Origin: Sphingobacterium lactis
GTDB lineage: Bacteria > Bacteroidota > Bacteroidia > Sphingobacteriales > Sphingobacteriaceae
Length of the DNA: 64,000 nucleotides
Assembly: GCF_011046555.1 (NCBI RefSeq)
Contig: NZ_CP049246.1
Location: forward strand, 310,001 to 374,000
Direction: 5' to 3'
Below, piece by piece: positions 37,932 through 45,621 of the stretch (positions are counted from its first letter, which is position 1; the number at the start of each line of letters is the position of its first letter). The notes below the pieces were generated by a model, which was not told the origin of the DNA, searched no databases, and worked only from the letters and a program-made list of their open reading frames with translations. A program made the translations under genes and the position numbers.

Positions 37932-38567
37932 GTGAATCCAACTGTCGATATTATCTACCACTATTTTCCGAAGCTTTCGGAAACGCAGAAGCAGCAATTT
38001 GCCCAATTAGCAGAAGTATATCCCCTGTGGAATGACCAAATCAACGTCATCTCCCGCAAGGATATCGAGAGCCTATACCTGAAGCATGTGTTGCATTCCC
38101 TGGCGATCGGTAAGTTTATACAGGAGTTGGCCCCGAAGACGCGTGTGCTGGATGTAGGAACCGGGGGCGGTTTTCCCGGAATTCCACTGGCGATCTTATT
38201 TCCGGAAGTTCAATTCCACTTGGTGGATTCCATTGGCAAGAAGATCAAGGTTGTGCGGGAGGTCGCTGCAGCCATCGGACTAACGAATTTGGAAGCCGAT
38301 CACATCCGCGCCGAACAATTGGATTACAAATATGACTTCGTGGTATCCCGTGCGGTAACCAGACTAGGCGATTTTATCCCTTGGATTCAGAACAAATTCG
38401 AAAGAAAAGATAAAAACGGGATCCCAAATGGCATTCTATACCTCAAAGGCGGAGACCTTAAGGAGGAAATTAAGGAAGCACGCGTGAAGGCTGAACTACA
38501 CCCAATTTCCGATTATTTTAAAGAAGATTTCTTTGATACAAAATATGTGGTCTATGTGCCCATGTAA
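37932..38567 (+). CDS. rsmG: 16S rRNA (G527-N7) methyltransferase
   Basis: GidB-type SAM-dependent methyltransferase of 211 residues. It has FPKLSETQKQQFAQL and YPLWNDQINVISRKD at the N-terminus, the SAM motif LDVGTGGGFPGIPLAI and a VVSRAVTRLGDFIPW segment. The start is a GTG at 37932; no ATG gives a better N-terminus. It is the last gene before an AT-rich stretch. Confidence 0.95.
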   Translation: MNPTVDIIYHYFPKLSETQKQQFAQLAEVYPLWNDQINVISRKDIESLYLKHVLHSLAIGKFIQELAPKTRVLDVGTGGGFPGIPLAILFPEVQFHLVDSIGKKIKVVREVAAAIGLTNLEADHIRAEQLDYKYDFVVSRAVTRLGDFIPWIQNKFERKDKNGIPNGILYLKGGDLKEEIKEARVKAELHPISDYFKEDFFDTKYVVYVPM

Positions 38568-39042
38568 ACATGCATAGTGCGTGCTATTCATTTAAATAAC
38601 TTAAATATCTTCCAGGTGCAAGGATTTTCTAAATCTTGGTACGATTTTAAATCTATTGAAATATGTTTTTTATAACTAAAAGTTACAAAAGATAATTTCA
38701 GATAGAATTAAATACCATTATTTCAAAATTGCTGCAATAATTTTAAAGCCTTATAATCGATTCGATTGTTCGAAAGAAACAAACATTCATTTTGACATAG
38801 ATGTTAATCTGTAAGCTATGAAAAGTGGATTAATTTAAATTTCAGTTATCAACATAGTAGTTCATAAAGCTGCAGTTACTAAATTAGAAACTAGAGAAGG
38901 TATAGTAATGTTTATTGTTCTTTGTATTGGACATTGTCAAAATATCACTATGTTTGGTGAGGATAGGTTTTAAACGTGGACGGAAAAATAATCATGTTTA
39001 TCACTTATTTACAATTAATTATAAAAATATTACAACAACACA
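38568..39042. other. AT-rich spacer before hicBA
   Basis: About 475 bp, clearly richer in A+T than its neighbours. No coding frame of convincing length was seen. It contains the promoter at 38927-38956 and an 80-base untranslated leader. The change in composition begins just after rsmG and lasts through hicA, consistent with an acquired segment. Confidence 0.5.
38927..38956 (+). promoter_or_regulatory. Promoter of the hicBA pair (-33 TTG, -7 TATGTTTG)
   Basis: TTG at 38927-38929, a 19-base spacer and an exact TAnnTTTG at 38949-38956, a good Bacteroidota promoter. The predicted start near 38963 leaves a leader of about 80 bases. Confidence 0.65.
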
Positions 39043-39417
39043 ATGGCGAATAAGCGATTTAATGCAACTTATGAAAAAATAGATGCAAGAATCAAAGTTC
39101 AATCAGATGTGTTTACTTGGACTGAAGATGGCATGCACTTTTATTTTGCCCCAGCCTTGGATTTAGTGGGTTATGGCGAGAACGATATTGAGGCGCAAAA
39201 TTCGTTTGAATTAGTTCTAAAAGAATTTATCGAATACACGCATAACAAGAAGACGTTATTTGATGAATTGGAAAGACTTGGATGGACAATTAACAAGAAA
39301 AAGAAGAGGGCCCTGCCCCCTACCACTGAGCAATTAATAGACGACAATGAAGATTTCAAGCGTCTACTCCAACGAAATGATATAAAAAGTCATTCTAGAT
39401 CTATTCAGTTCGCTTAG
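39043..39417 (+). CDS. hicB: HicB-like antitoxin
   Basis: A 124-residue protein. Residues 20-80 fit the degenerate RNase H-like HicB fold: VFTWTEDGMHFYFAPALDLVGYGENDIEAQNSFELVLKEF corresponds to the usual strand, PxLxGxGxxxxEA and helix pattern. The C-terminal part is basic and could bind DNA, as in HicB autoregulators. It starts 5 bp before hicA, so antitoxin precedes toxin, the reverse of the E. coli order but common in other phyla. Codon use is AT-rich compared with neighbouring housekeeping genes. Confidence 0.72.
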   Translation: MANKRFNATYEKIDARIKVQSDVFTWTEDGMHFYFAPALDLVGYGENDIEAQNSFELVLKEFIEYTHNKKTLFDELERLGWTINKKKKRALPPTTEQLIDDNEDFKRLLQRNDIKSHSRSIQFA

Positions 39418-39422
39418 CGAAT

Positions 39423-39701
39423 ATGACTATTAGAAGCCTTAAAAATATTTCTATAGCTAAGTTTGAATCATTTTTAGTCCTAGCAGGCTGTAAATATATT
39501 AAAACTACTGGCGGACATAAAAAATATAGTCGATGTGATTTGAAAAGGCCCATCGTATTTCAGTCGCACATTGATCCAATTCCAGAATTTATAATTAAGA
39601 ATGCTTTGCGACCATAGAATATTTCTAAAACTGAATTTTTTGATGTGCTGGATGGTAAACTTAGGCTTGAAAGAGTCGGAGATATTTATATAAAGAGATG
39701 A
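39423..39701 (+). pseudogene. hicA: HicA-like toxin interrupted by an in-frame TAG
   Basis: The frame encodes a small dsRBD-type RNA-binding toxin with the catalytic-His motif TTGGHKKY near residue 30 and the strand RPIVFQSHIDPIPEFIIKNALR. Translation stops at TAG (39615-39617) after 64 codons. The same frame then continues for 27 sense codons (SKTEFFDVLDGKLRLERVGDIY) to TGA at 39699-39701. That region looks like the usual HicA C-terminal helix (SxxEFxxxL). The TAG is therefore read as a nonsense mutation. A functional 64-residue toxin cannot be excluded, since the RNase core lies before the stop. Confidence 0.6.
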
Positions 39702-39705
39702 TCAA

Positions 39706-39748
39706 AAAGAAAACAGCGACATCCCCTCCTTACCGAGGGGATATCGTC
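39706..39748 (-). terminator. Terminator after the 76-residue hypothetical gene
   Basis: Stem ATCCCCTC/GAGGGGAT, extended by imperfect pairs (GCGAC/ATCGTC), with TTTTCTTTTT following on the minus strand. It lies 14 bp after the minus-strand stop codon. Confidence 0.75.
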
Positions 39749-39761
39749 TATAAGCAGGATT

Positions 39762-39992
39762 CTATTTTACGATCTTCTGAATTTCAGCACCGATCAGATT
39801 AATTTCCTCATCCATACCGAACAGTGGCAATCCCGTTTCAGGGCTCAATTTCAGCCAAGTGGTCTCTGTGTCCTTGATGATCTGGACGTATTCCTTACCG
39901 TCCTTAAACACCGTGTATGTATCTTTTTCATCTGGGAATACCGAGTAGGTATTTCCGCCAATTTCAATATCAAAAGGTTCTTGCATTTCCAT
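39762..39992 (-). CDS. Small conserved-looking hypothetical protein
   Basis: A 76-residue cytoplasmic protein with no signal peptide or membrane segment. It alternates short strands and turns: FDIEIGGNTYSVFPDEKDTYTVF, then YVQIIKDTETTWLKL, then a C-terminal helix INLIGAEIQKIVK. The ATG at 39992 is chosen over an in-frame TTG at 40010. It stands alone with its own terminator and is divergent from dprA. Family and function are not recognised. The regular strand pattern and separate transcription unit support a real gene. Confidence 0.6.
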   Translation of the reverse strand: MEMQEPFDIEIGGNTYSVFPDEKDTYTVFKDGKEYVQIIKDTETTWLKLSPETGLPLFGMDEEINLIGAEIQKIVK

Positions 39993-40084
39993 AGTCACTA
40001 ATTTTCCCAAAGTTAATCATTTAAGTTCAACAGATTTTGAAGTTAGTCTGTCGAATCCTTATATTTAGTGCTAAGCTAACCAGT

Positions 40085-41185
40085 ATGAATGCAATAGAGA
40101 AGATTGCTTTGACCAAAATTAAAGGGATCGGGCCAAAGACAACCAGGCTATTGCTAGCCTATTGTGGGAGTTTGGAAGAGATTTTCAGGAGTACGAAAAA
40201 GGAATTGTCATTGATTCCGGGCATCCATAAATCCAGCATAGACCTATTACTTTCGAAATCATATTTGGACGATGCAGAATGGGAATTCCGTTTTGTGGAA
40301 GAGAATGCCATCGATGTGCTGTGGTTCGAGGACGCAGCCTATCCGAATCGGCTTCGCCATTGTGAGGATTCGCCTTTGCTGCTGTATAAGAAGGGAAATT
40401 GCGACCTGAACAACAGCAAGATCGTGAGCATCGTCGGCACGCGGAATGCCACACATTATGGACGGAAGCTTACGGAGGAGCTGATTGCAGAGCTGAGACA
40501 TCTGGGGGTATTGGTGGTCAGCGGTTTAGCAATCGGCATTGACCATGCTGCCCATCGGGCGGCCATGCAATGCGGATTGGAAACGACCGCTGTACTCGGC
40601 CACGGCTTGGATAAGATCTATCCCTACCAGCATGCCGATATGGCGCGGGAGATCTGTTCGAGAGGATGCTTGCTGACGGAATATGCATCAGGAACGAAAC
40701 TCGACAAGACCAACTTCCCGATGCGAAACCGGATCGTAGCGGGCTTGTCGGATGTGACGGTCGTCGTGGAAGCGGCTAACCGTGGCGGTGCCCTGATCAC
40801 GGCAGATATCGCCAACAGCTATAACCGAGATGTATGCGCCTTTCCCGGCGCCGTGGATTGGCCCTATTCGCAGGGATGCAATGAACTGATCCGCAGCAAC
40901 AAGGCGCATCTGATCAACAATGGTCAGCAACTGCTGCAACTTATGAGCTGGGACGAGGATCGGGAAGCAGTGACCAGTACGGGCATACAACTGCCCTTGA
41001 TTATGGAACTGGACGCAGACGAAGAATTTGTCTACCGATACCTGAAGGACAGCCAAGAGGTCGGCATCGATGACCTTGCCGCCTATTGCCAATGGCCGCA
41101 GAGTAAATTGGCAATCATCCTGTTGCAACTGGAAATGTCCGGACTGATACGGGCACTACCCGGAAAAATATATACAATCATATAA
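40085..41185 (+). CDS. dprA: DNA processing protein DprA (Smf)
   Basis: Loads RecA on single-stranded DNA during natural transformation. A helix-hairpin-helix/SAM-like N-terminus (ALTKIKGIGPKTTRLLLAYC) is followed by a Rossmann domain with VSIVGTRNATHYGRKL, VVSGLAIGIDHAAHRAA and FPMRNRIVAGLSDVTVVVEA. A winged-helix DML1-like domain forms the last 70 residues. The ATG at 40085 gives 366 residues. An in-frame TTG at 40037 is rejected because it adds unrelated sequence. No other competence genes are in the window. Confidence 0.95.
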   Translation: MNAIEKIALTKIKGIGPKTTRLLLAYCGSLEEIFRSTKKELSLIPGIHKSSIDLLLSKSYLDDAEWEFRFVEENAIDVLWFEDAAYPNRLRHCEDSPLLLYKKGNCDLNNSKIVSIVGTRNATHYGRKLTEELIAELRHLGVLVVSGLAIGIDHAAHRAAMQCGLETTAVLGHGLDKIYPYQHADMAREICSRGCLLTEYASGTKLDKTNFPMRNRIVAGLSDVTVVVEAANRGGALITADIANSYNRDVCAFPGAVDWPYSQGCNELIRSNKAHLINNGQQLLQLMSWDEDREAVTSTGIQLPLIMELDADEEFVYRYLKDSQEVGIDDLAAYCQWPQSKLAIILLQLEMSGLIRALPGKIYTII

Positions 41186-41196
41186 ACCTAACACCT

Positions 41197-42717
41197 ATGC
41201 AAGAACAAGTCAGTAAAAAAGGAATCTGGAAGGTCATCGGTGCGTCCTCCTTGGGCACGCTGATCGAATGGTACGATTTCTTTATTTTCGGTAGTCTATC
41301 TATCGTCATTTCCACCAAATTCTTTCCCGCGGACAACCCGACGGCGGCCTTTCTATCCACCTTAGCAACCTTTGCCGCCGGATTTGTGGTACGCCCCTTT
41401 GGCGCACTCTTCTTCGGTCGATTGGGGGATCTCATTGGTCGAAAATACACGTTTATGGTTACCCTGATGCTGATGGGTGGAGCTACCTTCCTGATCGGCT
41501 GTATCCCCAGTTACGAAAAAATAGGCTTCATGGCGCCCCTACTGGTGCTGATCCTGCGGTTGCTGCAGGGCTTGGCACTGGGCGGAGAATATGGCGGCGC
41601 TGCAACCTACGTTGCGGAGCATGCCCCTCCCGGCGAACGTGGCTACTGGACCTCCTGGATTCAGACAACGGCCACCTTCGGTTTATTCATCTCACTCGTG
41701 GTCATCCTCTTGACGAAGTTCTTCCTAACGGATGTCCAGTTTGATGATTGGGGCTGGCGTGTGCCTTTCCTGCTTTCCATCCTGATGGTCTATGTTTCTT
41801 ACCTCATCCGTAAGAACATGGATGAGTCGCCTGAATTCAAGAAAGCAAAAGCTGAGGGAAAAACCTCCACCAATCCATTAAAGGAGAGTTTCGGCAACAA
41901 ATATAACCTGAAGTTTGTCCTATTGGCGCTATTCGGTGCAGCCATGGGGCAAGGAGTGGTATGGTACACGGGACAGTTCTATTCGATGAGTTTCATGAAA
42001 ACGGTCATGTTCCTCGATTCGGATCAGGCGGATACCATCTTGGGGATCGCCCTGCTGTTCGGCACGCCATTCTTTGTGGTATTTGGGAAACTTTCGGATC
42101 GATGGGGCCGTAAATGGGTGATGCTCGTGGGGATGCTGCTGGCGGTGCTGACCTATCGGCCAATCTATCAAGCAATGTACCAGATTACCGATTTCACCAC
42201 GAAGGAGGAAGTCATCGGCGAAAGGAAGGTTGAACAACAAGAAATTCGAGGTGGAACGGATGATGTGACCACGCGTTATTTCACGGATGGCTCCAGTTTG
42301 AAACAGGAACACATCCTGAAAGCAGCTATTGGTGAAGATGGGCAGACAGTTGAAAAGCGCTCCGAAAAGCTTACGGCAAAGATAAGTGGCGGCAATTACG
42401 TCAAACTGGTCTTCCTGATCTTCATCCAGATCATTTACATCACCTTGGTATATGGGCCTATTGCAGCCTTCCTGGTTGAGATCTTTCCTGTTAAGATCCG
42501 GTACACCTCGATGTCGCTTCCGTACCACATCGGTAACGGAATCTTCGGTGGTCTACTTCCAGCAGTTTCGACTTACCTGGCCACAAATGCACAGGTGGCC
42601 GGCAATCCGCAGTTCTATCTGGAGGGTTTATGGTACCCCATCATCATTTCGGCGGTCTGCTTTGTTATCGGCGCAATGTACATCAACAAGAATATGGTAG
42701 CTAAAGATTTAAACTAA
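41197..42717 (+). CDS. MHS-type MFS transporter with a large hydrophilic insert
   Basis: A 506-residue, twelve-helix member of the metabolite:H+ symporter group (relatives ProP, KgtP, ShiA). WYDFFIFGSLSIVI in helix 1 and GRLGDLIGRKYTF in the 2-3 loop are characteristic, as is LRLLQGLALGGEYGGAA in helix 4. An insert of about 65 residues lies after helix 8 or 9 (about 332-398, EVIGERKVEQQEI to LTAKISGGN). It is hydrophilic and not part of the standard fold; its side of the membrane is uncertain. The next gene, 1 bp on, encodes a small membrane partner. The substrate is unknown. Confidence 0.88.
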   Translation: MQEQVSKKGIWKVIGASSLGTLIEWYDFFIFGSLSIVISTKFFPADNPTAAFLSTLATFAAGFVVRPFGALFFGRLGDLIGRKYTFMVTLMLMGGATFLIGCIPSYEKIGFMAPLLVLILRLLQGLALGGEYGGAATYVAEHAPPGERGYWTSWIQTTATFGLFISLVVILLTKFFLTDVQFDDWGWRVPFLLSILMVYVSYLIRKNMDESPEFKKAKAEGKTSTNPLKESFGNKYNLKFVLLALFGAAMGQGVVWYTGQFYSMSFMKTVMFLDSDQADTILGIALLFGTPFFVVFGKLSDRWGRKWVMLVGMLLAVLTYRPIYQAMYQITDFTTKEEVIGERKVEQQEIRGGTDDVTTRYFTDGSSLKQEHILKAAIGEDGQTVEKRSEKLTAKISGGNYVKLVFLIFIQIIYITLVYGPIAAFLVEIFPVKIRYTSMSLPYHIGNGIFGGLLPAVSTYLATNAQVAGNPQFYLEGLWYPIIISAVCFVIGAMYINKNMVAKDLN

Positions 42718-42718
42718 C

Positions 42719-42946
42719 ATGGAAAACATCAAAAAAATATTGGGCATCGTTTGGATTATCCTCGCCGTGCTGACGGCATACTTCTGTATTGCCAAGTTTG
42801 GTCTCCCGAAGATCGTCTCCGGGAAGCAGGAAGATGTCGTATTCGGCATCATCATTCTCTTTATTTTGACGCCGATCATCTCGATCGGGCTTGGGATTTT
42901 CGGTTTTTTTGCGTTAAAAGGCGAATATGGGCGTGATAAAATGTAA
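42719..42946 (+). CDS. Small two-helix membrane protein (DUF6814-like)
   Basis: A 75-residue protein with helices at about 8-28 and 43-66, separated by a charged loop with FGLPKIVSGKQEDVVFG, and a C-terminal basic tail. It starts 1 bp after the MFS gene, so the two are almost surely co-translated. Small proteins of this kind (DUF6814 as far as is recalled) occur next to MHS transporters in Bacteroidota. A role as accessory or stability subunit is inferred. Confidence 0.7.
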   Translation: MENIKKILGIVWIILAVLTAYFCIAKFGLPKIVSGKQEDVVFGIIILFILTPIISIGLGIFGFFALKGEYGRDKM

Positions 42947-43015
42947 TTTTTAAGCTGAATGTCAGCGGAATACGGCTAGAATGCGATTTTCTTTTCCAGA
43001 AGATTAAAAATTTGT

Positions 43016-43023
43016 TAATTTTG
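43016..43023 (+). promoter_or_regulatory. -7 box (TAATTTTG) of the SRP RNA gene
   Basis: Exact TAnnTTTG match 4 bases before the first paired base of the RNA at 43028, as expected for a start near 43028-43030. Confidence 0.7.
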
Positions 43024-43027
43024 CCGT

Positions 43028-43122
43028 GGGTAAGTCCTCTACGACCAGCTCCCATTGACTCCCCCAGGTTGGGAACAAAGCAAGGGTATTTGGTTGAGCG
43101 GTGCGATAGAGGTAGCTTACCC
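43028..43122 (+). ncRNA. ffs: Signal recognition particle RNA, small bacterial type
   Basis: About 95 bases that fold into one rod. The ends pair as GGGTAAG/CTTACCC, then CCTCTA/TAGAGG and GACCAGCTC against GGTTGAGC. The tip is CCCCCAGGTTGGGAACAAAGCAAGGGTA, read in two parts: the CCAGGTTGGGAA side and the AAAGCAAGGG side. These match the Ffh-binding asymmetric and symmetric loops (GGAA-type and AGCA) of SRP RNA. An A-T run of six T follows and acts as the terminator. It has its own promoter and lies between the MFS pair and accD. There is no Alu domain, as in most Gram-negative SRP RNAs. Confidence 0.9.
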
Positions 43123-43224
43123 ATTTTTTATTCCCTAAATTTTCCCATTCCCGCTTCATTTCGAATTCTAAATACACATATTAGATATTTTTCGTTTATT
43201 TGTAAACCGAATTATCACTAGTCT

Positions 43225-44070
43225 ATGAGTTGGTTTAAAAGAAATAAGGCAGGTATTCAGACTGCAACAGAAAATAAGAAAGAGGCTCCAGATGGGATGT
43301 GGAACAAGTGTCCGAATTGTAAGAAGCCCCTTTTGAATGTAGAACAAGTTGAGAATAAGTACGTTTGCCACTATTGCGATTACCATATCCGCATCGGCTC
43401 CATCGCTTATTTCTCCATCTTATTCGACAACAACGAATTCACTGAATTATTCCCGAATCTTAAAGCCGGTGACCCATTGAACTTTGTGGACACCAAACCT
43501 TATAAAGATCGCTTGGTAGATAGCCAAGCAAAAACTGGTCTGAACGATGCCCTACGCTCTGCAGTGGGTAAAGTTGATGGCCAGGATCTTGTTATTGCCT
43601 GTATGGACTTTTCTTTTATCGGCGGATCCATGGGGTCGGTCGTTGGGGAAAAGATTGCACGCTCCATCGATTACTGTATCGAACATAAACTTCCGTTTAT
43701 GTTGATCTCCAAATCTGGTGGTGCCCGCATGATGGAGGCCGCGTTCTCCCTAATGCAGATGGCAAAGACCTCTGCCAAGCTCGCCCTTTTGGCGCAAGCA
43801 AAACTTCCTTACATCTGTCTATTAACGGACCCTACTACGGGTGGTGTAACCGCATCCTACGCGATGCTCGGTGATATCAATATCGCAGAACCAGGTGCAC
43901 TGATCGGTTTCGCAGGACCTCGTGTCATCAAAGAAACCATCAAAAAAGATCTTCCGAAAGGATTCCAAACCTCGGAATTCGTCCTCGAACATGGGTTCCT
44001 CGATTTTATCGTCGACAGAAGACAACTCAAACAAAAGATTTCTACTTTCTTGAAAATGGTCAAGGGATAA
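43225..44070 (+). CDS. accD: Acetyl-CoA carboxylase carboxyltransferase subunit beta
   Basis: Makes malonyl-CoA with AccA, AccB and AccC. The N-terminal zinc ribbon has CPNC and, 18 residues later, CHYC. The carboxyltransferase core shows [14 protein letters not shown], the oxyanion-type [18 protein letters not shown] and [19 protein letters not shown]. Length is 281 residues, typical. A single-gene unit follows the SRP RNA and ends at a perfect 14-bp terminator. Confidence 0.96.
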   Translation: MSWFKRNKAGIQTATENKKEAPDGMWNKCPNCKKPLLNVEQVENKYVCHYCDYHIRIGSIAYFSILFDNNEFTELFPNLKAGDPLNFVDTKPYKDRLVDSQAKTGLNDALRSAVGKVDGQDLVIACMDFSFIGGSMGSVVGEKIARSIDYCIEHKLPFMLISKSGGARMMEAAFSLMQMAKTSAKLALLAQAKLPYICLLTDPTTGGVTASYAMLGDINIAEPGALIGFAGPRVIKETIKKDLPKGFQTSEFVLEHGFLDFIVDRRQLKQKISTFLKMVKG

Positions 44071-44104
44071 CGAAAAAAGGAAAGCAATAGCTTTCCTTTT
44101 TTCG
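44071..44104 (+). terminator. Terminator of accD
   Basis: Perfect 14-bp inverted repeat CGAAAAAAGGAAAG/CTTTCCTTTTTTCG with a CAATAG loop, directly after the accD stop codon. Confidence 0.9.
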
Positions 44105-44828
44105 TTATCAGTATTTAGATGTTAGTATGAAGTATTAAGACCTATGGCGGGCTATTGGGCGTGAATAAGCTGGTGCTTTGGGGATATGAGTATGGAGATG
44201 TGCGTACGGGATCTGCTGATGAGACGTTAAAATAATTTTCCTTTTTGGGATAGTTTTAAGGAGATTTAAGGCCTGACACCAAATTATGGTCTTGGTTTTT
44301 GGGGACGTACCTATTTCTTGCAATAAACGCTTATCAATCCTTTTACTTTTTGGGTAATTTCTTATGCAAATAGCTGAATTATAGCTTTTTATTTGTTTTT
44401 ACATTGGATTTTGGGTTTAGGATGGGTCTGGACCTTGTTCGACATGAGAGCGTGGTGAGAGCGTACTGAGAGCGTGGTGAGAGCGAGTCCATAGCACGCT
44501 CTCACCACGGTTCCACTTCGGACGCATCTCGGATGCACCTCGAACAAGGTCCAGGCATTAGTAAAACAGGATTCCGAGGGAATGGGAAATTATGGGAATT
44601 TGAAAGTATTTGGGAATTCATCGAAAACATGAAAACGGGAGAGCGTGTCATGGGTGTAACTTTTCTTAGAAAATCATTGAAAAAGTATGAATTTGGCAAC
44701 ATGGACATGTTGCTGGTGTTCTGGTGTTATGTTGCTTAAATATAAGAAAATCTGATCTATATATCTATCTATTACTTTTATTTAAACGAATTGGTAATCA
44801 TTTTCAGGGGTTTTTTAGCCATTACCTA
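44105..44828. other. Non-coding region around the 11-bp repeat element
   Basis: About 720 bp without a supported gene. It contains the palindromic repeat element (44428-44554). A small perfect inverted repeat GCAACATG-GA-CATGTTGC lies at 44696-44713. The rest shows nothing recognisable. Confidence 0.5.
44428..44554. repeat. 11-bp periodic palindromic repeat element
   Basis: Perfect 15-bp outer arms CTGGACCTTGTTCGA (44428-44442) and its reverse complement (44540-44554) enclose 97 bp. Inside are four 11-bp units of the form nTGAGAGCGnn (44444-44487), and a reverse-complement copy CGCTCTCACCACG (44497-44509). Three diverged 11-bp units follow (GGTTCCACTTC, GGACGCATCTC, GGATGCACCTC). The CGTGGTGAGAGCG sequence occurs twice (44451-44463 and 44473-44485), so the inner complement can pair with either. 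The class of element is not recognised; it resembles a REP- or MITE-like unit without an associated transposase. Confidence 0.85.
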
Positions 44829-45179
44829 TCACCGGCGGATATAGCGTACGAAACTCCACAGTTTCCGTTTTTTGAGGTAGTTCAGATTGCGTTCGTTCCG
44901 AAAGGCTTCGCGCTCAAAAGATATATTGAGGTAGGCGCGCGTGAAATTGCGGTACTGTAGCAAACGACATACAAATTCCAACAGGTAGAGGACATAGAAC
45001 GGCAGGATCAGCAGTTCGATTGCTTGCAGGATATGAATGCGTTCATGGTTGATCAGGACCTTATTTTCCCGGTCCAGGGGATGTTTTAGGAGGATAAATG
45101 GAAAAATAGTAATGGCCTGCGCCTTCCCCATCGAGAAGAAGCGGGTCCAAAAACTGCTTACAATTACCTTTCCTTTCAT
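44829..45179 (-). CDS. Small membrane protein with HExxH motif
   Basis: A 116-residue protein with an N-terminal membrane region (ITIFPFILLK), the motif HERIH at about 45-49 in INHERIHILQAIELLILPFYVLY, a hydrophobic helix directly after it, and a basic C-terminus (LKKRKLWSFVRYIRR). HExxH is the zinc-binding signature of gluzincin metallopeptidases. The protein is far shorter than M48 or M56 peptidases and lacks an obvious third ligand (the later Glu residues are possible). A real protease is therefore unproven. It is a lone gene between the repeat element and the MerR gene, with which it diverges. Confidence 0.65.
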   Translation of the reverse strand: MKGKVIVSSFWTRFFSMGKAQAITIFPFILLKHPLDRENKVLINHERIHILQAIELLILPFYVLYLLEFVCRLLQYRNFTRAYLNISFEREAFRNERNLNYLKKRKLWSFVRYIRR

Positions 45180-45230
45180 CTAAAGGATAAAATTACGAAA
45201 TCACGTTTAACTTTATATCAATCATGCTTT

Positions 45231-45260
45231 TTTGAATATCAAACATAGATTGTATATTTG
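45231..45260 (+). promoter_or_regulatory. Promoter of the MerR gene (-33 TTTG, -7 TATATTTG)
   Basis: TTTG at 45231-45234, an 18-base spacer and exact TAnnTTTG at 45253-45260, a textbook Bacteroidota promoter, 23 bp before the ATG. Confidence 0.75.
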
Positions 45261-45283
45261 TTATTACACTAAAAGAAAAATTC

Positions 45284-45619
45284 ATGCCGTACAAAGAACG
45301 AGAGATCAATAAACTGTATTACACAATGGGTGAGGTGACCGAAATTTTCGATGTGAATGCCTCTCAAATCCGTTTCTACGAGCGAGAATTTGATATTCTA
45401 CAACCTAAGAAGAACAAAAAAGGAAACCGCTTATTTACTCAGAACGATATCGCCAACCTTAAAATTATCTTTAATCTGGTAAAGGAAAAGGGATATACAT
45501 TGCAGGGTGCACGTGGGTTTTTACGCAGCAACAAGAATGAAGCCCGTGAAAACCAACGTATTATCGACTCTCTGGAGAATTTGAAGACCTTCCTATTGGA
45601 TGTACGCGATAGCCTATAG
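45284..45619 (+). CDS. MerR family transcriptional regulator, short form
   Basis: A 111-residue DNA-binding protein. The MerR winged helix is clear: YYTMGEVTEIFDVNASQIRFYEREFDIL, then RLFTQNDIANLKIIFNLVKEKGYTLQGAR. A short C-terminal helix follows (RIIDSLENLKTFLLDVRDSL) without a ligand domain or metal cysteines, so the signal it senses cannot be told. The form with one domain and a dimerisation helix is common and conserved in Bacteroidota. Its convergent neighbour ends 2 bp away. Confidence 0.88.
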   Translation: MPYKEREINKLYYTMGEVTEIFDVNASQIRFYEREFDILQPKKNKKGNRLFTQNDIANLKIIFNLVKEKGYTLQGARGFLRSNKNEARENQRIIDSLENLKTFLLDVRDSL

Positions 45620-45621
45620 GC

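Noticed and set aside
38568-39042. tRNA or small RNA gene in the AT-rich spacer
   Set aside because: No cloverleaf, T-loop sequence or conserved RNA motif was found by eye; only a promoter for hicBA.
44428-44554. CRISPR array
   Set aside because: The repeats are 11 bp, partly inverted, without unique spacers of 25-40 bp, and there are no cas genes.
44533-44739. 68-codon plus-strand frame after the repeat element
   Set aside because: It begins within the palindromic repeat, has no ribosome site or recognisable protein pattern, and ends in the low-complexity stretch.
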